Positions 24,001-37,769 of a DNA stretch of 64,000 nt are shown piece after piece. The notes beneath the pieces are model-generated. The model saw only the letters and a list, made by a program, of their open reading frames with translations. It was not told the origin of the DNA and searched no databases. Made by a program: the position numbers and the translations under genes. The first letter of the stretch is position 1. Each line of letters starts with the position of its first letter. Origin of the DNA: Phaseolus vulgaris (taxonomy: Eukaryota; Streptophyta; Magnoliopsida; Fabales; Fabaceae); NCBI RefSeq assembly GCF_000499845.2, contig NC_023753.2:2728001-2792000 (forward strand). Reading direction: 5' to 3'.

Positions 24001-27000
24001 GGTGGCATAATAGGCCCAACAAACTGGACTAGGATTGACTCTAAATAACTTTGATACCAACTTGGACTATGTAAGAAAATAAAGAATTATTTTATTGATA
24101 ACAGCCAGACCAATCACATTCCCATAATCTCTATTTGTAATAATCAAAATCTTTTGAAAAAGGAAAATACAATGTTCATGCTAAGAGGGAACACAAGTGC
24201 ACAAAAGAGTAATACAATTAAACATTAAGTAATCTATAATAAAAACAAATTAGCTTTTCAATTATTAATCAATGATCTAAAACAGAAACAACTCACATCT
24301 TTTTTATCCAATGGTGTAAGAAAAGGATCTCTCACGCTAAGCCCAGCAACAACAGTTAATATGGGATCCAGGCAATTGAAAATAGCACCTAATATTAGCA
24401 TCTTGCCAAGTTTGGGTTCCATGGGAAGCATTGTCAAATAGCGCCCTGTCAATTGAAGAACCAAGTATAAATCTTCATTATTTCAAAGGGACAAAATAAG
24501 CTAATTTTTCTAGTACTAGTAAGTGATTAACCAACCTAGAATAGTGAGATTCTCATCCTCATCCAAAGCTCCAATTATTTTTAAATATTCAATTGCATTT
24601 TGTACCTATGAAAATGAATAAAACGATTGAAAAAATGACTGGTACAAATTTATATATAAGTAACCAACACAAGAAAAAAGAATAAATGAATTTATTAAAT
24701 AAAAGAAAAGTACTAGAATTCTGAAGAATAAACCAAATGTATAATTACCGCAAGTATCTCAGGAGATTGCAAAGCCCTGGACAAGAACTCGGATATACTT
24801 CCAAGTCTTAAACTTTTAATTTGTAAACAGAGGGATTGCAACGGTGTTCTCAAAATTTCTGGTAATTGATATTCCGCAAATGCATCATACACACATCTAG
24901 GATAGAGATGGTAACACTCTCCTGGTTGTACCCGACCTGCTCTTCCTCTTCTCTAGAAAAATATGATTCAGTGGAAAATTCAGCATTTAAGGTCCAATAT
25001 TTTCATTCATGATTAATAATTAAGGTCGTAATTCACCGGTAGTAAAAATATGTAAATACTTTGCTGTATACTGCATTTTCCGATTATAATCCTGGGGTCT
25101 AATTGATTTTCATCTTTAATCTTTAGAAAATGGCACATGACTAGGCCTTACAACACAACAGCAATTTCCAGACAAGGCCATTATAATTGTCAGCAGCAAA
25201 TGCATTCATTCGCTTAAATGACAAATGCACTCTTGCCTAAAGTTTATAGGAAATATCTTGCATTGTCTCATCAGACATTATCCTTGATATCCTTCAGATA
25301 GACTGTGGTGAAATTACCATAAGTTGGTAATTAAATAATGCCCCAAGGATTATGGTACCAAATCCAAGAGAATAAAATGTTAATTTTCAATTGAATAACT
25401 TTATTTCTATTTTATACATGCCAATAAAATCATGCCCCCCACCCCCACCAAAAACATTATTCAAAATTGTCCGTAGCCTCTTTTACATGTAAATGATACT
25501 ATAGTTTCTTTATGCCACTGATGCAGCACAATGAAGGATAAATTATAATTATATTTCAGATTTTGATTACTTTGATGTTATTTTCACATGAGTTATGAAC
25601 TATTAGGTATTTTAATTATATATAAGGTAATTTCAAGGTACGGATAGAGTTGGGTTTCAGTAAGAAATTATATTATGTGATGATTTATCATTTTATATTA
25701 TTAGAGTTATCTCTGGTGCTTATTTGTAGGGGCAGCAAGACATTGTTCTTCTAACTCATTTAAAAAGTCAACAGACATGACCTTTTCGTGACAATTTATG
25801 CCATATGCAATGGGTGGTAAGGATGCTAGTTACTTAGATTAATTAAAACTCATCTACAAAAGCCCCAAGGAATTAAAATTAAGACATCAGACCAGAAGCA
25901 CTGTAGGGCTTTGGTCAGGAATCGCAGAATTCCATTAGTCCACCTTAGATTTATATCTTTTCATGACTACCCACATACCGTTCTTCCTGTATTTCAACTT
26001 CCAATTTGTCACTAAAACTCTTGGTGCAAGCGATGACCAGTGAGTAAATACAAGATCTTTCAAGCTTCGTAAAATATGTCCAGTGTATATATTTCTTCCC
26101 AAAATCATGTTTATTAAAAACTACGAAGAACACACACTCTTCTCTCGATGATGAACACAAGTTCAAGAGCTAAGCCTTAGTCTACAGGAAAAAAATGCAG
26201 AGTTGTTATCATAGAATAATTCACATTCCTATCCAGATTACTGCTAACTAGCAACATTTATAGTTTCAATAGCCCAGTGTCCATAACATTCGGCCAACTA
26301 AACATGATAAACTATGCAGAAAGCTTTGAAAAAAACCAATATGTATACATTAAGGACAAAGGTGACATAATAAAAAGTGATGTCTAGTAATAACAAACAT
26401 ATTATTGGAGTGATACATTACACACACAATCAACAAAAGTATAAACTTACTTGTTGAGAAGAAACCTTAGAAATCCATGTAGGAAGCAGACAAGGTGTGT
26501 TATTCAGAGCATCATATGATGTTTCTTTCGCTTTTCCGCAGTCAAGAACATAAACAACATCATTTATTGTAATACTGGTTTCAGCAATATTTGTTGTAAG
26601 CACTATTTTTCTTACTCCAGCTTCAGGTTCTTCAAATATTAATCTCTGCATATTACCTATCCGTTATGTATATCTAAATATTAATCATAAGTGCTAGGGA
26701 GATAAAGCATATACAACCTTATTTGATAAAAAACTATGCACAAACATATTGTTAAAACTGTTTTCAGACAACAAATCATTATGCATACAGATTGTATGAA
26801 ATCAACTACAAATTAGTCATCAACGCACAGAACATTACCTGCTCTGAGCTAGCCATTGAGCCATGACATGTAAGCAACAAAACACGGTTTGGATCTCCCA
26901 AGACAGTATGTGTCAGGAGCTTCTCTTTCAGAGAGTTTATATCATCCCATCCAGTCATGAAAACCAAAACAGCACCAGGTCTTTCATTCTCACATATATT

Positions 27001-30000
27001 GCACAAAATATATTCTATGAGACTAAAACCAATACAGTCAGGATTCCAACATGACAAAGACTCCTGTGTATGTGAGCTGTAATCTTTGAAATCAGCAGCT
27101 TTAATTGCATCCTGGTCATACATTTTCAGAAATGAACAAAAATTAAGAAATACTAAACAGGTAAGCAACTACAGTTTTGAATTTATAAAATACCTCTACA
27201 GCAGAAGCAATTTGACTTTTCCTCTTTCTTGGGACCTGTCTGTTCATTTTCCACATCTTTTCTTGACCATAATCATCAATTTGATTATAAGGAGTTAATC
27301 TGTACCCCGTCATTTCAAGAATGTTCTCCAGAAAATGAGTTTTAACGGGGTATGTGAAGCCCTGTATTAATAAGCATATCCATCCAAACAATAAGAAAAG
27401 GGGAAGTCTCTAGTTCTAGGCCTGAAATTATTATTATTTACTGAAAAAATTAGAAATTGAGACTGAAATTATTTCATTTTATATCTATGTACTCAGGTTC
27501 ATGATCCATTTATCATAGAAATTGCCAGAGATACAACTATCTCCCATCACAAACAAGGAATAACACTCTGTTTCAGCAACGCACCGGAATAAACATAGTT
27601 GGAGCCCCATTAAAGTACGAAGAAAAGAGCTCTGCATCTAGGCTAGCACTCATCAAAATTAGTTTCAGTTCTGGTCGACGGGGAAGGAGTTCTTTAAGAA
27701 TAATAAGCAGAAAATCTGTCACAAAGAAATGAAAGTATATGAATATTTAGAATCGTTCTAAAAGAAAAAGATTCAACAAAGCTCAAAACTATACCTTCAT
27801 TCATCCCACGCTCATGAATTTCATCCACAATAACATGAGTTACGCCTTTTAACTTTCTATCAGCTAGTAATCTTCTTAATAAAATGCCTGTGGTGCAAAA
27901 GAGAAGATGGGTATCTCTCCCTTTCATACCCTCAAGTCGAACTTTATATCCAACCTTTCAAGGAGAGAGAAAGAGCAAGTGTGAGAGCAACCGATTAATG
28001 GGGAGAAACACTGCAACTGTAAGAAAACAGAAAAGTAATAGATTGGGATAGTATATTAAAAATAATTGTATTTGGCAGATAAACTTACAGATTCGCCCAA
28101 TTTCTCTCCCCTCTCACAGGCCACTCTTTCAGAAACTGACATGGCTGAAATGCGTCTTGGCTGTGTGCATATGATATTACAAGCAGCTCCACGAACTGAT
28201 TCTATCTCAGATTCTAAAATAAATTGTGGAATTTGTGTTGTCTTGCCACAACCTGTTTCGCCTGAAATGATAACTACCTAAAAAATATGTCATTTAATAA
28301 CAGGCAACCAAGTTATAGAAATAAAATTTTAGAAGATTAAAATTACGACTACAATCTGCGTTTAAATCATATATTTACCAACAAACCAACCTGCATATTT
28401 GAATAAAAGTAAAGGGGAACAGAACTTAACCAAGATGCATACTACATTTTGTATTGATTATTATAAAAGCTTTACAGTCACAATTACATCAGTGGTTATG
28501 CCAAAAGAGTGTTTCTGGTGACACTGGCGACGGGCATATAAAAGCTGAAAATTTGTGTATCACTTCAAGATTCTTGAGGACCATACAGATTGCTGAGGAA
28601 GTATATCTTATCACACCCAACCCAAGTCCCAACTCATACATGATACATCTATAAACCAGAGCAGGTCAAATACCGAGCCTTTTCTGATTATTGATTTGGA
28701 CATGGCATTCTCATTCATAGATAACTCTGCTAAACTAACCAACCATATGATACAAACAGTCTAATATATAGTTGTCTGATAAATATTAACTTGGAAATAG
28801 TCAAATATCAATTGTCTAACTTCTGTATAAAATAACACAGCCTATACATTAATTTTTTTATCATAAAATATTTTCATACAAATGTCAAGTGACAACCCCA
28901 CCTGACAACCCATCTTTTAAGGGATGATCACTGCTGCTGTTTGCATTGAAATTCAACCAAACCGCCACCATAACCTACTTTCACCTGATATTCAGGTTTT
29001 AAAATCTTTACAATAAAAAATTCAACAATGTATTTACGGCGGGTTCTGAATTGCACAATAAAAATTTCAGTTTACATGGCATCACTGGATTAATTTTCTG
29101 AACCAACTCACAATCCTCGGTGCATCAGCCAGTCAAACTGGCTAACAGGAATTGACTTGCAACATTATTTTGAGACAAATCCAACATCAACATACAAATG
29201 GTATAAAACTAAATTTAAAATGATGTACAATACAACACAACCTTTAATACAATTAATAAGTCAAAAAATTTAACCAATAACAACATTGGTAATAATACAA
29301 CTATTCAACACACCTGATTCCTTGATGTGACTGATAATATTTCTTCTTTCTTTTTATAAGCTGGGAGACTTCTGCGAAATTCTAGCATTCTAGTTCCTTC
29401 AGCAGATTCCTGAAATGAGAAGGTAAGATGTGAAGACCATTCAAGCCAACTTTGTTTTGTCTCGACGGTTTCTAAAACTCATTGGATATATATTTCAAAA
29501 TATTGAAAAGAGATTCAGGGAAAACAATCAACACACATAACTAATAACAAGTATCTGTAACATAACAGGTAATGTGGACAGACTGTAATGACCACAAGAA
29601 GAACCACTTTTTTTCTTTTCAACTCATTATAAAAGAAGTTAGTATGAATATCAACTAACAATAAGCATCAGATTGATCTATGGTCATTGTCAATGGAGGG
29701 AAGATATCATCCCAAAACTGTGACTAATGAGAAACCTATGTTGCATAGATATGGGGTCATGTTAAGCCAAACTGAAGCTGAAGCTACAGTATGTTGCTGC
29801 GAGGTGGACGGGTGTTTAATCCTGTGTGGATGAAATTCCAAACATATACTTAGGGCATGATTGGGAAAGATTATTAGGAGAGATTTCAGCTGTTTTTGAG
29901 ATTTAAAAAAAAAACTGTTTCTATTAATCTAAAGAATTATAATTTATAATTATTTTCTGAAGGGTTTTTTCCCCTTTCAGCTTCATACATAATTTTTTTC

Positions 30001-32256
30001 TTAGGAAAAAGCTGTTTTTTTTGTATAATCCAAACAAAATTAATTGTCTTAAAACAACATTAGAAAACTTACCTAAACCAAATTGGTCATGATCAATTAT
30101 AACAATCATCAATTATCAAAATAATTTAATTTTAGCAGTTTTTTCTCCCAAACAGACCCTTGTGTTTTTTATGAATATTCTATTCTGTAAGTGTCAGGTT
30201 TCCCCTACTCCTACCATCTCCCTAACCTCCCTTTCCTGACAGGTTTTAAACATCATCATAGCATTATCATTGTATTTTCTACCTACTAGGTATTTTAAGA
30301 GAAATAGTAACTCACTTAGTTCATGACTATTCTATCTTTTTTAAAAGACTACCAGCATGCCATGACAAGCATATGATATCATTTTCCACTCATCACAATT
30401 CCATGCTTTTGGATTAATTATATACACTATAAAATTGCAATGAACTTATTCATAGACTCCTTTAGACAAAAAATAAATGGCAACAAAATCTATGTCCTTG
30501 CTTGAATCTCAGTGCTATCAATTTAGCTCATAATCAAGTCCTTCATGCAAGAACAAAGCATATGGAACTTGATGTTTTCTTTGTTAGAGAGAAAGCTGTT
30601 GACAAGCACTTAGCGGTTCAACATGTTCCCAGCCAGATCAGTGGGCAGGTCTTCTTACTAACCATTCTCTTCTACTAGGATTTCTTTACTTCAGGCCAGA
30701 CGCTCCCTACAGTTTCTTAACCTCATCGAGTTTGTGGGGGTGGGTGTAACTCACTTTGTAATCAATTAGTTAGTCATAGTTTGTTAGTTACGGTTTGTCT
30801 TTATCTATGATTAGGCTCTTCATTGTTAGTGCCAGTTAGAGCAACTGTTTTGGTTAGACTATTACAACTGACTTGTAACAGAACTGTAAACACAGATCTC
30901 TGTAAACAGTTTGTGGGTTCAATATTCATTCAATTCAGAATAAACAGCCAAATGCAGATAAAGGAATAAACTATAAAATGCACATAAATTTTATGACAGA
31001 ACATGAAAACATGCCACTATTTTCTATTTGAGAGAAGGTAACCTGCCAAGCTTGCTGCTGATCACGCATTTGTAAGCTCCTCTGCCAAACAATTTTCTCC
31101 ATAACAGCCTTACTTGATGCTAGTGGCTCAGGTTGCTCAAAAAGCCCCTCATCCATACCAATACTGCCATTACTACTTGATCTTGCAGATGACAAATCCA
31201 AACAGCTTTTATTCATCCTGGCTTTTTGGCTAAGATATTCCTCAAAATGTGCCTTTACACGGGTAAATGTGGTGATAGACAAGCTCACCTGTCAATTACT
31301 GAAAGCTTCACTAAGGTGTATCTATTGACAAGTAAATTTTCCATTGATAACAGGATTCAAATACAGTCTATAGACAAACAAATAAAAAGAAAGACATTTG
31401 AACTCAGCAAAGGCCAAAGGGAAAAGTAAAGAGCAAATGATTGAATACATACCTCCCTCTGAGGCTTCCGATCGTCCAAATCATATCTGTAATTTGGAAG
31501 TGGGACCTTACTGAAGACAACAACCTTAGCATACATATGGCTGCCAAAAACTAATGCAATTGAAAATCCCCACAATATAGACCTACTCCTCACTTAAAAC
31601 AATAGCACCGAGGTAGTGAAAAAATAATAGAAGAATCACCTATACAACCCCATTCTGCTTGCAACAACTGCTATTCGCTCAAAATCACGCCTATCCCTTT
31701 TCTCCCTCGAGATTAACTCTTGCTTACTCTTGTCATTTAAGAGCATGGTAAATTTCCGCTTCCACTCGTCAGTGTTGTCATTAAGCGAAGCATTCGGATA
31801 AGCAAATTTGGAAGCACGCTAGCAAACCAAAAGAACACAGATACCACATTCACAACATGTAGACTTACACTTCGAACAACAAGAGAAAATGCAAGACGTT
31901 AAAAAAACAAAATAACTCACCGCTAGTGAGGGAGGTTCGAATTCACGATCGGAGCCTTCCTCCGAAACGGTGTCGTCATAAGCAGAAACGAAGCGCGAAC
32001 GTGCCTTATCGGGAACTGGCTCCGTCGACGGCGGTTGCAGAGTAGTAATGGTGTGTGTAGGGTTTTCGTGGGGTTTGGCGCGAACCGGAGAGGGTGAGTT
32101 GTTGAAATTGGCGACGGAGCGCAAACGGTGGTGCGGCGGAATGTAAACGGAGCCATAGGAGGACGGCGTTCGGCGGTCCTTCATGGCCGGAAACGGAAGG
32201 GGAACGGAGGGTTTTAGGGTTTTGGGAATGCACGAAGGTTGCGTAAGCGAGAGCAT
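21041..32256 (-). CDS. DEAH/DExH-box ATP-dependent RNA helicase with C-terminal dsRNA-binding domain (DExH3/DExH5, DHX36-like)
   Basis: A predicted 3'-5' RNA/RNP-remodelling helicase. Nineteen exons: 32256-31921, 31818-31640, 31540-31453, 31288-31043, 29409-29314, 28277-28089, 27954-27795, 27715-27585, 27361-27194, 27111-26839, 26645-26451, 24952-24749, 24605-24536, 24445-24297, 22917-22612, 22234-22175, 22041-21889, 21759-21649 and 21505-21041. All phases close (1192 aa). Motifs in order: Walker [10 protein letters not shown] (about 321), Ia [14 protein letters not shown] (about 422), III as SAS instead of SAT (about 454), [32 protein letters not shown] (about 687), then helicase-associated and OB-fold regions, and a dsRBM at about 1104-1168 ending [18 protein letters not shown]. 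Start: ATG 32256 adds a basic, Ser/Pro-rich, acid-free 24-residue leader (possible organelle presequence) before [20 protein letters not shown]; the family's usual start would be 32184. Which is used is unresolved. Confidence 0.93.
22918..24296. other. Large helicase intron 14 with repeat insertions
   Basis: Almost 1.4 kb. It contains repeat copy B at 23826-24065 and, before that, a segment (about 23240-23640) with 'cactcagtaggaagtgggac' and, inverted, 'tactgagtgtgggactc'. This suggests a second insertion of unknown class. Confidence 0.5.
23826..24065 (+). repeat. Dispersed legume-type repeat, copy B (most complete)
   Basis: The order of blocks is ACCATATTAAGAAAGTGTAC, then TTTAAGCTTAACTCAACCC, TACAAGTTGGTTTATAAAG, TTAGATTTGCACCCA and CCAACACATCCCCTCAC. 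Blocks of this kind recur at 4330, 38226 and (inverted) 41660 and 34870. From memory, very similar strings are common in bean and soybean introns. The transposon class is not assigned. Confidence 0.6.
24953..26450. other. Helicase intron 11, 1.5 kb
   Basis: It separates motif V from motif VI. It carries an open stretch (25951-26166) without recognisable similarity. There is probably an old insertion, but nothing is assignable. Confidence 0.4.
29410..31042. other. Helicase intron 4, 1.6 kb
   Basis: Located between the N-terminal region and the Walker A exons. Runs near 30700-30930 (ttagtta / tagttag / ttagtgccagttag, then ttgtaacagaactgt) look like a retroelement-derived tail. No coding capacity was recognised. 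Confidence 0.35.
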
Positions 32257-32339
32257 GCACGTTATTTCCTTAGGGTCACTGCTTCTTTCTTTGGTTGTTC
32301 TCCACTCCACTCGTTTTCTTCAGCCTTACTTGTGTTCCG

Positions 32340-33930
32340 TTATGTGTGCAATGACTCACTGAAAAGCAGATTATGGTGGTGAGATCTATCGTCCACGCTC
32401 CCAACGGCGCGTGCATGCTGGGATCATAACTTTTAATTTAATTTAGAGGTGAGTTGACTCGTTTTAACTCGTCCAAACCAAAATTCGGTACTGTAATATA
32501 TGCGTTGACTCCTTAACTATCGGCTTCGTGAACCAACATGTTCAACATGCATATATTATATATTATTTTAAACATAACAATTATTTATTGCAAAAATTAA
32601 AATATCTTTTTTGGTGTATTAGTATTAAACTTCTCATAAGAACAACAAGTAACATCACCTGAACTCAAAATCCTGCAAAAAAAAATGGTTAACGAGATTA
32701 AAGATGTTTCTCACTAAGGTCAAAGATGGTGTAGTTTCTATATTTCTTGAATTTTAGATTATATGTTAAGTTTTATGGAGTTATACATATTATAGAAAAA
32801 AAAAACTCAAAAAATTGGGTTTACTAATATCTGACACTTGAATGTGATTTTGCATTTATTTATGTTGTGTTTTCTACTGTGATTAATGTTTCTTATATGC
32901 TTATTTATCTTAATTACAGTGAAAAAATCAGGTTTATGATTACTTATATTTTTCGTAAAAAAAATGTGTGTCATGATAAGTTAACTAATTTAGAATTTAT
33001 TCACAGATAATCATTTAATTGGTATAATCTATCTATGTATCGTTTTTGTTAACATATATATTTTAGTTTAGTTCTTTTATGTTTTTGTAATTTTTTTTAA
33101 TAATACTTTTTTTATGTGATGACAGATATTATTACTAGAGTTGTCAGACTAAATGAGATGTCAAGTTTAATACATAATTTTTTTTATAAAAAAAATAGAA
33201 AAAAAAACTTCCTCATTAAAGAGATACATGATCTCCAAGGAAAAGTGAGGTATATAGAAGGATTCCATTTTGTTGAAACTTTACTAGGAATCCTTGTTTT
33301 TTATTGAACAACAAGATTAATCACAATCTCCTTAAAGAAATTAAAAATACTAAATGGACCTATATATAAATTATTTTCTTCTTTAAGTTTTTAAGAAGAA
33401 GGTTGTTTTTTATTATTCTTTCTCTTAAATGCTTGATTATTACATATAATATAAAGGACAGTGGTCTTTAATTTCGAATGATGTAGAAGACGTTGAATTT
33501 CTTTTTATTTCATTGGATGTTTATATAATGTTTAAAAAAATATCGTCATCACTTAAATAGTTGAAAATGTCACGTAAATTTCAATTTATTTTTATTATTT
33601 TCTAAAATTTAAAATATTTATATTTTGATGTGTAGAGTAGTGAACAAACCTATGAGTCACTATTGATCAGACATACAACAGTTATTTAGCTACATAAACT
33701 TTTTATTTTGGTTCAATTACTCTACAGCCATTCCCACAGTTTGTTTTATCTTTTTTCGTTAGAAAAAATTAATAAAATAAAACAAGATATTTTAGTAGTG
33801 TTTCAATCTTTATACAATAAACACCTAACTTAATAAAACATAAGAGCATATCATGCTTTAGGTATAACCAAGTTTTAAGTTGTGTCATTTGGAATATTTA
33901 TTCTGCATAAACTTTCACTTGCTTAAATAT
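32340..33930. other. Intergenic upstream of helicase
   Basis: 32257-32400 should hold the helicase 5'UTR and promoter (relatively GC-rich, no clear TATA box). Beyond that the DNA is AT-rich with no supported gene. Confidence 0.5.
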
Positions 33931-34240
33931 AACTTTATTCTTGTGGTCTCATATACTCCTCACAATGATTTTACGTGAAATTCAAAGGAACCAAATGAAA
34001 ATTCTCAAAATGGTATTTCAAATCATTGTGTTGGACACACAAGATGTCAATCCACCTGAAGCAATAGTTCCAAACCTGATACATTATTTTACACTCCAAG
34101 AACACATGTTGGTTTGATTCTTCCCATACATGACAAAGAGCACAATTGAAACTACTAATCATGACCCCTCTCTTAATCAAGTTCACTCTTATTGGTAATC
34201 TATCGGGTATAACCTTCAAGTCATAGTACATTTGACAATG
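33930..34240 (-). mobile_element. LINE (non-LTR retrotransposon) 3' fragment, zf-RVT domain
   Basis: The minus-strand frame 34231-33971 reads VIPDRLPIRVNLIKRGV, then a C-x2-C...H...C knuckle (FNCALCHVWEESNQHVFLEC) and VWNYCFRWID. This is the zinc-binding domain found just after the reverse transcriptase in plant LINEs and LINE-derived fragments. Only this domain is present, with no reverse transcriptase or endonuclease near it, so it is a dead fragment. It ends beside a (TA)n tract at 34262-34287. Confidence 0.8.
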
Positions 34241-34261
34241 CCTTTGACATCAATAAATGTT

Positions 34262-34287
34262 TATATATATATATATATATATATATA
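34262..34287. repeat. (TA)n microsatellite
   Basis: About 13 uninterrupted TA units next to the LINE fragment. Confidence 0.95.
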
Positions 34288-34289
34288 AC

Positions 34290-37200
34290 TTACATGATAA
34301 AATTGTTAATTTTTATTGTAACTTCTTTATAAATATCACTTAAAAATGGTTTCTAAAACGGGTTGTCATGGTAGTTTGGTGTTGTCTTTAGAAGAAAAGT
34401 CATTCAAAGTAAACATAAAAATTAACATGCAATTTTTTTTCTTGATGGTAACGGGCCTCACTTCCAAATCCGTTTTCTTTTAATTAACAAGTTGAAAGCG
34501 TAATATGATTTCGTATACGGGCCTTTTATTCAACTTCCATTATTGGGCCTAATCAATATCCATTTTAATTTAATCTCCTCCACCAAGGATAAAAAAAAAG
34601 TTTTTCACTTACTCTTCGGAACAAAAAAAATAAAAATAAAAATATATATATACACACGTATTATTTATAAATATTAAAGCATATGATATTTTATAAAAAA
34701 AAAATTGTATTTTTCAGTTAAACTTGCTTCGCATTATAAATCAATATGATTGTTTATACAAGATCATTAATTACCTTTTAACTATATTATTAATGTGAAG
34801 CAAGTTATCGAATTTGTTAATAATTAATATTCAATAATAATATTGAAGATACTAAATCCTATATATATAAATATTTTATGATATATAAGTGAATATAAAT
34901 CTATTTTTTATAAATCGGATTTTATAAAATTAAGTTAAAATCTATATTTAATGGATATTATACAATAAATAAGTGCATATATTAGAAAGAGAATAACTCA
35001 AAATAACAAAAATTATGAGACCTAACACAATTTAGGAATATGTTGGTAGAATATGACGAAGCCATGGAGAATGATATAAATAATCACAGTGTAGGTTGAA
35101 ATGTATAAAATGGAAAACTGCATTTGATTTAAGTTTTAAAGGTACCACTCCACTTTAAGAGAATTTTTATCATGATACAACAAGTTACAGGGTTGTAAAG
35201 TTACGAGAGCCAGCTATTTTTCTATATATATATATTTTTTCAATTACTATTTTAATAACTTTTTCAAAATAAAGTAAGCAAAAAGAAAGTGTTTAGTACG
35301 GATTAATTTGGAAAAAATAGGCACGAGAAAAGATAAAATAATATTTAATGAAATATATTTTCTAGCAGAACCAAAAGGGAAACTAATTATTTAAATTTAT
35401 TTAATATAAATTGCTTCTTTAAAAAAATAAAGAAGCGAAACGAAAAAAAAAAAACTAGTCGTAACTGTTTCCATTTTTCATCTTGAAAAATAATTAATTT
35501 GAAATTTTAAAAATAAAATAAAATGATTAAATAATTATCAGATAAGATTTTTTTTTTTTAAATGTTGGACCATAATATATACAAATCAACATAACAAAGA
35601 TGTAAATTTTACGTTAGATGAGTGTTCATTTTCAAAAAAAAAAAAAACAACTTAGAAATTAATATATCAGATAGAAACTTTAAAATAACACAAATTGTAG
35701 GGAAGATGGTAAAGAACTTTGACTTAAGTGATTTGAATATATGTGAAATCAGAAGAAGCTTTATAAAATTCTTAGTAAGAAGAATAAACCAATAGAAGAG
35801 TAAAACAATTTTTTAAAGGTAAATTAAACCAGGGAAAAAACTACAAGAAAATCAAACAATGATTTATCCACATAGTAAACCAATTTATCCAGTAAGAAAA
35901 ATAATTTCAGCATATATAAAAATCTATAATAAAAATGTACATCTGATATTCACCAATCATTTTTCAATTTTATCTTTAATTATACTTAAAAAAATCATTT
36001 TAATAGTTAACCTTCTATCATATATTTCACTCTCTCAATCATATGCGAGAAGATGATCACAAAAATACTCAAAAAAAAAATATATAACCCACGATAACCA
36101 CATAAAAAAATTAAATAGAAAAAAAAATAAGTTGAAAAGTAATTAAACAATTGTAACTACAATTTCAAACTCGATTTTAAGAGAAATTGTATATACTTAT
36201 ATATAAAGAGTATTTCTTTAAATAGTCATTTTTGGTTTACACAATTTTTTTCTGATTCTATACTTATTTAATATTTCTCATTTTATTTGTATAACGAAGT
36301 ATTATGTCATTTCATATCAATTACTTAAAAAATAAATTATTTTTTAATTTTTTAAATTAATATTAATGGACAGTTTTTATATGCAAATTAATTTCTTATT
36401 TTAAAACGTAAAAATAAAAGAAAGAACATACTCTTACGTTTTCATACAAAATCTCACATATAAAATAAAATAATCTTAATTTACAATCACTCTTTCCACT
36501 CCATTTTGAACAACTCTATTATTTGGTAAAACCATTATTCTTTTGTATTTACTATCAAGTGCATCATAATCTTAACGTGAACATCATTACACTCTCCAGT
36601 ATCAAAACTATGGAAGAAGAAAAAATTTTATGGTAATAATAATTTCTTAATTTACGTTTTTAAAGGAAACTCAAACCAGAAGAAGAAAAAATATGTTGAT
36701 TTATCATCTTTCTTTTACATATTATTTTTTCTTTTCAACTTCAACTCATCCAAAATTATTTCAGTATATTTATTAAATTTCTATATTAATAGAAATTGAG
36801 TAGAAAAGAAAAAATAAATAAGATAAGATGATAGAAAATGCCAACAAGTGACATCATACGTGTTTCCCTCTATTCCTTATAAAACCTTAACAGAAACATT
36901 ATTTTCTGAAAGATATATGATGTCCAGAAAAAAAAAAAGATATTATGAAAGATATTTGAGAAAAGAACAATGGAGTTAAGATAAAACAATAGGTGGGCAG
37001 CATGAGCTAAGTGTGACAGACTTTAAAATGGGGTTGTTGGGTTAAAAAATAACAAGTTTGAGAAGGAAGTGAATATAGAAGACAGGGATAATCACAGTAG
37101 GGACTTCTTGCATGTGACTGTGACAATTATATATATACTGAAACGTCAAGCCTCATTGACCCTATATTTTATAGCACTTCATTTCTTTCCCTAGGCTACC

Positions 37201-37740
37201 CACTGCAATATTACATTAAATTAATCTTACCATCTTTTTAAATAACTTCCCAGATCAACCCCATTTTCATCTCTACTGCCTCACTCTTAAGAACCAAATC
37301 CCCTTACTTAAAAAAAGTTAAATACCTTTAGTTGCACATTAATATAGTCTCACATTATTTAGAAATCGGTCAATATAGTCTCACATCGTTCAGGAGTTGA
37401 GACTAAAGACATTTTATATACTATCTCCTCTCTCAATCCACCAAGATGTTTTTTAACGATAAAATTGAGACGGATAACCAACCTCCAAAGTGAATAATAT
37501 CTTACTTGAGTCGGAACAAAAATTATTTTCAATAGTTTTAAAAGTATCCAGAAAGTTTTTACGTAAAAATATAACAATATTTAATCCTAATAAATTGAAA
37601 GAGAAAAAAAATAACATATAGCTACCACCTCATGATGTAAACAAACAACACTTGTGTAATATTTTTTTTTTGCTGGTTTTTTCTTTATTAATTTTTAGAA
37701 AATAATGGAAGCAATATTGAAATGAGACATTGATTTAGTT
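34290..37740. other. AT-rich intergenic DNA
   Basis: No supported gene. It holds an inverted, eroded piece of the dispersed repeat (about 34870-34950) and a close direct duplication around 37345-37390 (atatagtctcacat, twice), followed by sequence resembling the 'ccaacctccaaag' part of repeat copy A. Confidence 0.5.
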
Positions 37741-37769
37741 GTCGGGGCATGCTTTTAGGATTAGGTAAA

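Noticed and set aside
25951..26166. 71-codon frame in helicase intron 11
   Set aside because: No recognisable domain. It lies inside an intron and its composition matches intronic DNA. It may be old transposon debris, but this cannot be supported.
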